Source: Nanobdellota archaeon (GTDB lineage Archaea; Thermoproteota; Nitrososphaeria; Nitrososphaerales; Nitrosopumilaceae). Taken from it: DNA of 5,010 nucleotides. The stretch's first letter is position 1. The number at the start of each line of letters is the position of its first letter. The notes under the pieces were generated by a model, which was given only the letters and a program-made list of their open reading frames with translations, was not told the origin of the DNA and searched no databases. Both the position numbers and the translations under genes were made by a program. The stretch lies in NCBI GenBank assembly GCA_012030815.1, contig JAAUVF010000091.1, forward strand, positions 1 to 5,010. Direction: 5' to 3'. Positions 1-5,010 of the stretch are shown here, piece by piece.

Positions 1-970
1 CTGACTATCAGACATTAGCTGAATCAAGAGATCTAGAAGAATTAATGACTAGAGTAAAAAATACGATTTACGGTGATTCTGTAACTGAAGTTCAAAAACC
101 ATATACATCGCATGCGATTGAATCTGCCCTAAGAGCACATTTAGCAGATACACATTATTCTATTGCAAAGACAGCAGGAGATTCAGACATTCTAGATGCC
201 TATTACATGAAATTCATTATTTCAAATTTAAAAATAATTCTCAAAGGTAAAGTTCTAGGAAAATCCCAAGAAGAGATTGAAGATAACATAAATCTGCATG
301 CTGAAGAACTAATCAAACAAAGAGACATAATCATAAAAGCTCTTGTATCTAAAGGGTTAGAAGAAGCAGTTGCAAGTTTGAATTCCACACAATTTGGTGA
401 GGAAATTGCAAAAGCATCTGCACTTTACAATGAGAAAAAAATATCCAAATCTTTGATACGTATTTTGATAAAATTTTATATCAACAACTAGGTCGTGCTG
501 TAAAAAACAGTAGAGATAGAGATGTCATTAAATTAGTTGGAATGGATATTGATTTTTACAACATACTTAGTATTCTAAGAGGAAAGTTTTGGGGGTTAGA
601 AGAAGCCCAGATTCAGGATTTGATCGTTGCTCAAACTCCTACTGTACCAAGAGAGTTGCTAGGAAGAATGATGACTGCTTCAACAGTAAGAGATGCATTC
701 AATGAATTGTCCAATACAAAATACAAAAGTTTGATTCCTCAAACTGAAAATCAATTAGATGCAGTCTCTCAATTTGAAAGAGCATTTGAAATGTCACTAT
801 ATCATGCATCGGCTAGATCTTTTACAAAGATGTTTAGTTTTGCAACAATTATAGGAATTACTAAATTAACTGCATTTGAAGTCAGAAATTTGGCAGCTAT
901 TGCATTTGCAGTTGAACAAAAAATACCAACAGAAATTACAATGTCAAAATTAATTCTTAAAGAAGAATAA
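1..970 (+). CDS. atpC: A/V-type ATP synthase subunit C (V-ATPase subunit d family), 5'-partial, frameshifted
   Basis: This is the central-stalk subunit of the archaeal A-type ATP synthase; in the family it sits on the membrane c-ring and couples it to the D/F rotor shaft. The reading frame is open from base 3, before the first ATG at 45, and the opening residues (DYQTLAESRDLEELM, then a T.YGD motif) match the family's early helical repeat, so roughly 20-30 N-terminal residues lie outside the window. The first frame runs to a stop at 489-491 and a second frame continues to the TAA at 968-970. The junction is the A-run at 435-441: one extra A joins ALYNEKK to NIQIFDTYFDKILYQQLGRA and then the family-typical LVGMDIDFYNIL...GKFWGL. 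About 322 residues are then visible, close to the usual 340-350. The frame after the junction is open upstream of the ATG at 542, so 542 is not a real start. Family assignment is from remembered motifs. Confidence 0.86.
435..441 (+). other. Frameshift site in subunit C (7-A run, one A apparently missing)
   Basis: The second frame is blocked by TGA at 431-433 and the first frame loses family similarity just after this run, which confines the shift to a few codons. Adding one A gives GAG AAA AAA AAT ATC and an uninterrupted protein. The string G AAA AAA could in principle let a ribosome slip by -1, but a sequencing indel explains it more simply. Confidence 0.8.
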
Positions 971-971
971 G

Positions 972-1208
972 ATGATCAGATTCCCAAAGAAAAAAATAGA
1001 AATTTCTACAGAAACTACAATCAATATTGTTTGGGTAAGCACGTTTTTAGCCATGATTTTATCATTACCACCTTTAGGACTATTTCTTGGGATCTATTTT
1101 CTAACAGGGGATATCCTTATCGGAGCAGTTCTAGGCTTTGGAACTCATTTTATAATATTAGCATTTTCAAGCAAAATTTCAAAATTATTGACCAATATTA
1201 TGAGTTAA
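972..1208 (+). CDS. Small two-helix membrane protein, function unknown, in the ATP synthase cluster
   Basis: This 78-residue protein starts 1 nt after the subunit C stop, so it is probably translated by coupling from the same mRNA; no clear ribosome binding site precedes it. A basic N-terminal stretch (RFPKKK, residues 3-8) is followed by a long hydrophobic segment at about 18-45 with a PP break at 33-34, a TGD turn at 45-47, and a second hydrophobic segment at about 48-66. A short lysine-containing tail follows. By the positive-inside rule both ends probably face the cytoplasm. I do not recognise the family. The position suggests an accessory role in the ATP synthase, such as assembly (as the unrelated bacterial AtpI does), but that is inference from location only. 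The overlapping ORF at 1031-1234 in another frame is judged a shadow because it lacks this membrane-protein composition. Confidence 0.72.
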   Translation: MIRFPKKKIEISTETTINIVWVSTFLAMILSLPPLGLFLGIYFLTGDILIGAVLGFGTHFIILAFSSKISKLLTNIMS

Positions 1209-1228
1209 TCTATAAGGATGGATTTGTT

Positions 1229-1236
1229 AGGTGATT
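1229..1236 (+). promoter_or_regulatory. Shine-Dalgarno site for the Cas4-like gene
   Basis: AGGTGATT is a strong match to the complement of the archaeal 16S rRNA 3' end. It ends 4 nt before the ATG at 1241. A second ATG follows directly at 1244; both are usable, and the site does not clearly decide between them. It indicates internal translation initiation on a longer mRNA rather than a leaderless transcript. Confidence 0.7.
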
Positions 1237-1240
1237 TATC

Positions 1241-1884
1241 ATGATGGGAGATAGAGACTATAGAAGTGTTATAAAAAATGCAGTGGATTCTATTGGAAGA
1301 GAATTAGAAACTCAGATAGATGCAAAAGACGTCAAAACTATTCATCTCAAAGAAGTGGTCCAATGTCTAAGGCGCTCATATTATGATAGGGTAGATTCAA
1401 AGGAGGTTGAAAGACGAGGTTTTAATGAACTCCTTACTGGCTTGCTTCGAAAATTACAATATGGTAGTGACCCAAAAGAATTTGCAATTGATGATATTAA
1501 ATTAAAAGGCCATGCAGATATGATTGCAGATGATTCAATTATTTTATTTAGGCCTACAAATACCATAATAGAAGTACCTCTAGCAAATGATTTACTTTAC
1601 CTAAATGCCTGTATGTGGATTTACGGTAAAACAGATGGAGTAATCATCTACATTACTGGAAATAGAGAGGAGATCATGTTCTCATTAACTCGAGATAAAA
1701 AATGTTTGAAGAAGTTATTAGAAGAGTAAGAGTTCTAAATGATCTTCTTAAAGAACAAAAGACTCCAATTTTAGAACCATCTACAGATTGTACTGATTGC
1801 CAATACTATCAGAGATGTTTCATTACAAAGAAAAATACCAAACATGTGTCATTAGCTGAAATGCTAGGTCTAGGTAAAGACTAG
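1241..1884 (+). CDS. Cas4/RecB-like PD-(D/E)XK-fold protein with a four-cysteine Fe-S signature, frameshifted
   Basis: Joined across one frameshift, the product is about 214 residues, a normal size for Cas4-type (DUF83) proteins. It shows Cys42 in the VVQCLRRSYYDR segment, a GHAD motif with Asp93, Glu111 in IIEVPLAN, and a C-terminal cluster C184-x2-C187-x5-C193. One N-terminal plus three C-terminal cysteines is the family's 4Fe-4S pattern. Cas4 proteins are DNA exonucleases, some acting in CRISPR spacer acquisition. Here the motif normally read as E-x-K is E-V-P, so the catalytic lysine is absent and nuclease activity is uncertain. The first frame stops at 1727-1729; the second is open from 1699 and carries the cysteines, so the ATG at 1702 is not a real start. 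There is no CRISPR array or other cas gene nearby, so a housekeeping repair-type role is more likely than CRISPR immunity. Confidence 0.72.
1697..1702 (+). other. Frameshift site in the Cas4-like gene (6-A run, one A apparently missing)
   Basis: The downstream frame has a TAA at 1696-1698, so the shift must lie at or just after this run. Adding one A gives GAT AAA AAA ATG TTT and joins FSLTRDK to KMFEEVIRRVRVLNDLL, an unbroken helix leading into the cysteine cluster. Confidence 0.8.
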
Positions 1885-1906
1885 TAAGATAAATGAAAAA
1901 TATTGT

Positions 1907-1924
1907 AAAGGAATAACTTCCTTT
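1907..1924. terminator. Hairpin between convergent genes, possible bidirectional terminator
   Basis: AAAGGAA (1907-1913) and TTCCTTT (1918-1924) form a perfect 7-bp stem with a TAAC loop. It lies 22 nt after the stop of the + strand Cas4-like gene and 2 nt after the stop of the - strand peptide gene. On the - strand it is followed by a T-rich tract (TATTTTTCATTT), which suits archaeal termination. On the + strand the following sequence is not T-rich, so the - strand role is better supported. Confidence 0.5.
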
Positions 1925-1926
1925 GA

Positions 1927-2037
1927 TTAGTCTAGTGGTTCAGGATGTCCTTTACCACGAAGTGCAAAACACACAACTGCGAGTGCGATTGCTACTCCTA
2001 CTGCTGAGCCAAATGCGGCCATTCCTGCTTCTGCCAT
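1927..2037 (-). CDS. 36-residue single-helix membrane peptide, function unknown
   Basis: The frame runs from ATG at 2037-2035 to TAA at 1929-1927. The product begins MAEAGMAAFGSAVGVAIALA, continues as a hydrophobic segment to about residue 26, then a basic RGKG turn and an acidic, proline-containing tail ending PLD. It reads as one transmembrane helix rich in Ala, Gly and Val with small residues spaced for helix packing, as in minor subunits of membrane complexes. I counted 55 G or C in its 108 sense bases (51%), far above the surrounding DNA, as expected for strong codon selection in a highly expressed gene. A TATA-like box about 28 nt upstream fits a leaderless mRNA, and a hairpin follows the stop. 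I do not recognise it. A subunit of a respiratory or ammonia-oxidation complex is only a guess. Confidence 0.7.
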   Translation of the reverse strand: MAEAGMAAFGSAVGVAIALAVVCFALRGKGHPEPLD

Positions 2038-2060
2038 TTAATGAAAAAAGACTTTAGGAG

Positions 2061-2070
2061 CTTTTATAAC
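2061..2070 (-). promoter_or_regulatory. TATA box for the 36-residue peptide gene
   Basis: On the - strand, TTATAAAA (2069-2062) is centred about 28 nt before the ATG, the spacing expected if transcription starts at or next to the start codon. The preceding GGCAAAG could serve as a BRE. This is the best-looking promoter in the window and agrees with strong expression of the small gene. Confidence 0.6.
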
Positions 2071-2100
2071 TTTGCCAATATTTTTTATCTAAAAACAAAT

Positions 2101-2126
2101 TATCATAATTTTTAATTTTTATGATA
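2101..2126 (-). terminator. AT-rich hairpin after the LEA-2-like gene, possible terminator
   Basis: TATCATAA (2101-2108) and TTATGATA (2119-2126) can pair as an 8-bp stem around a 10-nt loop. It lies 23 nt past the stop of the - strand gene ending at 2150, and further along the - strand comes a GTTTTTAG tract. In DNA this AT-rich such a stem could arise by chance. The rest of 2038-2149 holds only this and the small gene's promoter. Confidence 0.35.
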
Positions 2127-2149
2127 CTATTATCAAATTATCGATTTAT

Positions 2150-2716
2150 TTATTTAGTAAATTCAAAATGAAGTTCATTTTCGTGTCCACTAGTCATTGA
2201 ACTTAGATTGTAGAAAAGATCACCAGTAACTCGCCATTTTGCATTATTATTTTCAAGAGCAGACCATAATTCGGGAGTAGTACCAGTATTTCTTAATATT
2301 ATTTTGTCTTTTAGAATAATTGAATTTTCAGCAAGTAGTACATAGTAATCAGAACCAAACTCAACCATTCCTTCTGGCCTACTACCGATTTGACCACCAG
2401 AGATTTGTTTTTGATCAGAATGTCCAGTCTCAAATAGTTGATAGTCCATAACTTGTACAATTACAGAGTTAGAATTAGGATTACTAACTTTGAATTCGAT
2501 CTCTATTAGAGCAGCTCTTTCAGTGACTTCTGTTATTGAAATATTGCTTAATTCAATAGACAGGGGGTGTGCTGTAGCAGATACTGTTTCTTGTTCTTTC
2601 TCTTGATCAGTTTTTTCTGTTGTGCTACCAATAGGTGCTGAACCAGTCAAAAGAATCATTCCCAAAGCTGCAGCTAGTGCAATAACTGCTACAAAAACAA
2701 AGATTTTAGAATTCAA
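2150..2716 (-). CDS. Membrane-anchored LEA-2 / WHy-like extracytoplasmic protein
   Basis: The 188-residue product has an N-terminal hydrophobic helix (about residues 5-24) with no cysteine lipobox. A charged, Glu/Gln/Lys-rich linker follows (about 31-45), then a beta-rich domain. That domain contains ALIEIEFKVSNPNSNSVIVQ, the typical core of LEA14/WHy-like domains in which a strand runs into an N-P-N turn. A basic residue before the helix and none soon after suggest the domain sits outside the cell, and two N-glycosylation-type sequons (NIS at 58, NLS near the C-terminus) agree. The family is linked to stress tolerance, but the substrate or partner is unknown. The start is TTG at 2716-2714: no ATG or GTG lies in frame for some 60 nt upstream, and a TATA-like box is centred about 25 nt away, so a leaderless TTG start is favoured. 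It may be monocistronic. Confidence 0.68.
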   Translation of the reverse strand: MNSKIFVFVAVIALAAALGMILLTGSAPIGSTTEKTDQEKEQETVSATAHPLSIELSNISITEVTERAALIEIEFKVSNPNSNSVIVQVMDYQLFETGHSDQKQISGGQIGSRPEGMVEFGSDYYVLLAENSIILKDKIILRNTGTTPELWSALENNNAKWRVTGDLFYNLSSMTSGHENELHFEFTK

Positions 2717-2736
2717 TGAATTAATTAATTTTTTAC

Positions 2737-2746
2737 ATATCTTAAA
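2737..2746 (-). promoter_or_regulatory. TATA-like box for the LEA-2-like gene
   Basis: On the - strand TTTAAGATAT is centred about 25 nt before the TTG at 2716. This spacing supports that start and a leaderless transcript. It is back to back with the TATA-like box for the + strand gene. Confidence 0.45.
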
Positions 2747-2760
2747 TGTTGAGATAGTTA

Positions 2761-2768
2761 TTATAATA
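2761..2768 (+). promoter_or_regulatory. TATA-like box for the 118-residue gene
   Basis: TTATAATA is centred about 23-24 nt before the ATG at 2788, within the archaeal range for a start-codon-proximal transcription start. It and the opposing box share a region of about 70 nt between the divergent genes. Confidence 0.45.
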
Positions 2769-2787
2769 TTGAAGAATGAAATAAGGC

Positions 2788-3143
2788 ATGCAGTATTTTC
2801 AAGCAGTTCAACAAGGAAAGCAGAGAGCTAGTAAATCACAAATGAAAATGTTTGATGTTGCTGGATTTGGAATGTTAACATTAACTACAAAAAAAATTAA
2901 TGGTGTTTTCTTCCCAGTTGGAGAAGAAGATTTTGTAGCAGTTATTAATTCGCCTGAAGGATATGTTGCGATATTGTCAGATAAAGATGGATTTACAAAG
3001 GCTCAATCAAAGGCAGTTGAAAAACAGAAGCGCTATCAATTTACAAGAAATTAAGAGAATCAGGAATTCCAGAATATCCTGAAACCAAAATTCAGATTTG
3101 GTCAGAGAGTAGGCCAACGGTACAAAACGAGATTTCAGAGTAA
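2788..3143 (+). CDS. Conserved-looking 118-residue protein of unknown function, frameshifted
   Basis: After repair of one frameshift the product is 118 residues. A basic, Gln-rich N-terminus (about 1-20) precedes a beta-rich core at about 22-64 (FDVAGFGMLTL...KKINGVFFPVGEEDFVAVI). A helical segment follows at about 70-92 (AQSKAVEKTEALSIYKKLRE), and the tail ends TVQNEISE. The first frame stops at 3052-3054; the continuation frame is open from 3021 to the TAA at 3141-3143. There is no signal peptide or membrane segment, so it is probably cytoplasmic. I do not recognise a family. The ATG at 2788 is preferred because of the TATA-like spacing, but ATG 2842 (MKMFDVAG) would also give a compact domain. 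Its stop directly abuts the stop of the opposing UMP kinase gene. Confidence 0.62.
3020..3024 (+). other. Frameshift site in the 118-residue gene (5-A run, one A apparently missing)
   Basis: The continuation frame has TGA at 3018-3020, so the shift lies between 3021 and the stop at 3052. Adding an A here gives GAA AAA ACA GAA and turns KQKRYQFTRN into KTEALSIYKKLRESG, a clean amphipathic helix. A shift at the AAA of 3048-3050 would also restore the frame, but gives a less convincing protein. Confidence 0.65.
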
Positions 3144-3826
3144 TTATTTAGAGGATAGAATTATCTCAGTTCCAACATCTCCACCTTTGATTGCTTTTTC
3201 AAGGGTTTTGATGTCAGCTTTTATTATTCGTGTTTTTATTTTAGAGCGCTCGATGATTTTTAGAGCTACGATATCCATTAAATCGTAACCTCCTGCAACA
3301 GAATCTTCATGAACAAGCATATTTTTTAAATTCTTAAGTTCAATTCGTTTGAATTTTTTAGCATTTTTAAATTTGTTAGGATCCATATCATAAACTCCTT
3401 CAACATCAGTAGCATTAAGAAATTGCTCTGCATTGATTTTTCAGCGATAAGAGCTGCAGTACCATTAGTGCTTTGTCCAGGATGTAAACCACCTGTAACT
3501 ACGATTAATCCATCATCAACTGCATGTCTTACTTCTTGTAATGTTGTAGGGGGATGAGAGTACGCTTTATTTTTTAGAGCATAAATCAAAAGTTTTGCAT
3601 TTAGTCTAGATATTTCAATTCCAAGTTCATCTAATGTAGATTCATCAGCTCCTGAAGATCTTGCATGAGTAATGTAATGTCTTGCGATATTTCCCCCACC
3701 TGCAATAATTATTGGTTGACAGATCTTGCTAATTTTAACTAGAAATGAGGCATAATCTTTTAGTATTTTTGCATTATCCATACCAAAAATACGGCCTGAA
3801 AGTTTTATCACAATTCTTTTCTTCAT
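3144..3826 (-). CDS. pyrH: Archaeal UMP kinase (uridylate kinase), frameshifted
   Basis: UMP kinase phosphorylates UMP to UDP with ATP in the cytoplasm, a step of pyrimidine nucleotide synthesis. The repaired product is about 227 residues, the normal archaeal length. Visible motifs of the amino-acid-kinase fold are the N-terminal [11 protein letters not shown] (residues 5-15), AGGGNIAR (42-49), an [18 protein letters not shown] segment (60-77), [16 protein letters not shown] (111-126), then [14 protein letters not shown] (140 onward). The last is the nucleotide-binding region typical of the family. The first frame fails at the A-run complementary to 3437-3441. The second frame carries [17 protein letters not shown] upstream of the Met at 3386, so 3386 is not a start. 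The ATG at 3826-3824 overlaps the upstream HD gene's TAA by 1 nt, implying a two-gene operon. The stop at 3146-3144 touches the opposing gene's stop. Confidence 0.9.
3437..3441 (-). other. Frameshift site in UMP kinase (5-base run, one base apparently missing)
   Basis: On the coding strand the run is GAAAAATC. Adding one A gives GCT GAA AAA ATC AAT GCA and converts [11 protein letters not shown] into [20 protein letters not shown], the expected family sequence. The second fragment then needs no start of its own. Confidence 0.85.
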
Positions 3827-5010
3827 TATTTTAAACCACCGAGGATTGATTTTGCGGCAATTTCAACTTTTTTTCTGTTCTTTTGATGGGTGTATATTCT
3901 AAGAATATTCATAAAACCAGATATTGCTGAAACTACAGGAATTTGAGATATCGGCATTTCTTGAGCAGTTGATTTTCCGTTCTCGTTTGTAATTAAAATG
4001 ATATGTTTTGATTCATTTTTGGATGGAGCCAAAGGAATTGACGGAGTAACTGAGCTATCTACAAAAATTTCGTTTTCTTCAATTTTAGATTTTTTGGATA
4101 TTGCGGTTCTTAATTCGGTGGTTTTTAGATTTACCTAAAACAGTTCTACTAGTGAGAATTCGTTCGTATACACATTTTAACAATTTTCTATTTTGATAGT
4201 CTTCTGCAAATTGCCTGGCACGTTTTAATTTAGAAGATTTTGATGTGATAAGTGTAGATAAAACGTATTCATCGGTAAGTTTGACAAATTCTTTAGTGTT
4301 AAATGAGGTAAAACCAAACTCATCATCAGATAATCGCAAAGCTTCTAAAAGCATAACTTCAGCAGCTCTTACTGTTTTATGAAAATAGACAGCCTTGAAC
4401 ATCTGATAGCGGGAATGCATCATAGATTCAAAAGAATACAATGCTGATCTTTCAAGAGCAAGTTTTTTCTTGTATACATCTAATGATTGTGTTATTCTTT
4501 TGTGATCAATTTGTGCGTGTTCTGCACCAGTAAAATATCCATCTCTTAACAAATAATCCATCATATCAGCACTTAGTGCTCCTGAAATGATCTCATTCAT
4601 GTATTGTAATTTTGAATCTCCAAACGCAATTTTTGTGACAAGCTTTTTGTCATATCCATTTTTTGATAATATATCACCAATTTCAGATTTTAAAATAATT
4701 TCTTTGCCGAAATCTTCATGGGAGAATTTTTTTTGTTGTATAATCTCCTCAAAAAGATGTGAAAAAGGCCCATGACCAATGTCATGTAAAAGACCTGCAA
4801 GTCTCAGAATATCAATGTCATCAGATTTTAAAATTCCTTTTTCATTTAAAGCCTGACCAGCTTGACTTGCAATATGCATAACACCCAAAGAATGTTCAAA
4901 TCTAGTATGTTGAGCTGCAGGATATGTTAAATGAGCGCCAGAGAGCTGACGTATTCGTCTTAATCTTTGAAATATAGGATTATCAATTATTTTTAATTCA
5001 TGATCATATA
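3826..5010 (-). CDS. SAMHD1-like HD-domain phosphohydrolase (COG1078 type), 5'-partial, frameshifted
   Basis: Members of this family hydrolyse phosphate esters of nucleotides; SAMHD1 and relatives split dNTPs to nucleoside and triphosphate, but the substrate of archaeal members is not evident from sequence. The frame is open to the window edge (codon at 5008), so the TTG at 4888 is not the start and perhaps 15-25 residues are missing. Numbering from the first visible residue, metal ligands are His39 in RFEHSLGV, His75-Asp76 in [12 protein letters not shown], and Asp151 in DYLLRD. A further histidine in KKFSHEDFG corresponds to a catalytic His in SAMHD1. A +1 frameshift at 4122-4126 separates the C-terminal part (about 100 residues, with [17 protein letters not shown] and [16 protein letters not shown]), which would otherwise appear as a separate 68-residue ORF at 3826-4032. 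Joined, about 393 residues are visible. It overlaps the UMP kinase start by 1 nt. Confidence 0.85.
3835..3840 (-). promoter_or_regulatory. Possible ribosome binding site for UMP kinase
   Basis: On the - strand GGTGGT lies 8 nt before the ATG at 3826, inside the last codons of the HD gene. It matches the archaeal GGTGA core except for one base and could support re-initiation at the TAATG overlap. Confidence 0.4.
4122..4126 (-). other. Frameshift site in the HD gene (5-base run, one base apparently extra)
   Basis: On the coding strand the run is CTAAAAACC. Removing one A gives TCT AAA ACC ACC GAA and replaces [18 protein letters not shown] by [20 protein letters not shown], leading without interruption into the C-terminal domain ending at 3826. 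It is the only one of the five shifts that needs a base removed. Confidence 0.82.

Noticed and set aside
542..970. Separate 142-residue gene starting at ATG 542
   Set aside because: Its frame is open upstream to 434 with family-like sequence, so it is the C-terminal part of subunit C.
1031..1234. + strand 67-residue ORF overlapping the two-helix gene
   Set aside because: It is out of frame with the better membrane-protein frame and lacks a start signal.
1241..1884. CRISPR-Cas locus suggested by the Cas4-like protein
   Set aside because: No direct-repeat array and no other cas-like gene is visible. Standalone Cas4/RecB-like proteins are common in archaea.
2622..2831. + strand 69-residue ORF
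   Set aside because: It is antisense to the LEA-2 protein's N-terminus and crosses the divergent promoter region; its composition has no protein-like pattern.
3826..4032. Separate 68-residue gene between the HD gene and UMP kinase
   Set aside because: Its frame extends upstream to the 4122-4126 run with [18 protein letters not shown], and its content matches the C-terminal region of COG1078-type HD proteins.
435..4126. Genome decay (a run of pseudogenes) as the reason for the five frameshifts
   Set aside because: Codon sense and family motifs are intact on both sides of every shift, there are no internal stops otherwise, and the affected genes include core metabolism.
4587..4775. + strand 62-residue ORF
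   Set aside because: It is antisense to the conserved HD motif region; a shadow of an AT-rich coding strand.

Overview
This window looks like a chromosomal segment of an ammonia-oxidising archaeon of the Nitrososphaerota (Thaumarchaeota), probably a marine Nitrosopumilus-like lineage. The grounds are strong A+T richness, an archaeal A/V-type ATP synthase subunit C, an archaeal-type UMP kinase, a GGTGA-type ribosome binding site, and TATA-like boxes lying 23-29 nt before start codons, as expected of leaderless archaeal mRNAs. The lineage call is an inference from gene content, not from a marker gene.

Left part, + strand (1-1884): the tail of an ATP synthase cluster. It holds subunit C (5' end outside the window), a 78-residue two-helix membrane protein 1 nt after it, and then a Cas4/RecB-like Fe-S nuclease-fold protein with its own ribosome binding site. 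Middle (1885-2787): a hairpin suited to both strands lies between the nuclease-like gene and a convergent, previously easy-to-miss 36-residue membrane peptide. That peptide is encoded in unusually GC-rich sequence behind a good TATA box. Next comes a membrane-anchored LEA-2/WHy-like protein on the - strand. Right part: a divergent 118-residue protein of unknown function on the + strand ends exactly where the opposing UMP kinase gene ends. The UMP kinase is the second gene of a - strand pair whose first gene is a SAMHD1-like HD-domain phosphohydrolase (5' end outside the window). The two overlap by 1 nt (TAATG).

The dominant oddity is technical or evolutionary rather than a new system. Five of the eight genes are broken by a single-base frameshift, each best placed in a short A/T homopolymer: four look like one missing base and one like one extra base. 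Restoring one base in each gives full-length, family-like proteins. The simplest reading is homopolymer indel error in a long-read or early pyrosequencing assembly, so I annotate each pair of fragments as one gene. I see no mobile element, CRISPR array, tRNA or rRNA. The least understood items are the 36-residue peptide, the two-helix protein beside subunit C, the Cas4-like protein lacking the usual catalytic lysine, and the 118-residue orphan.
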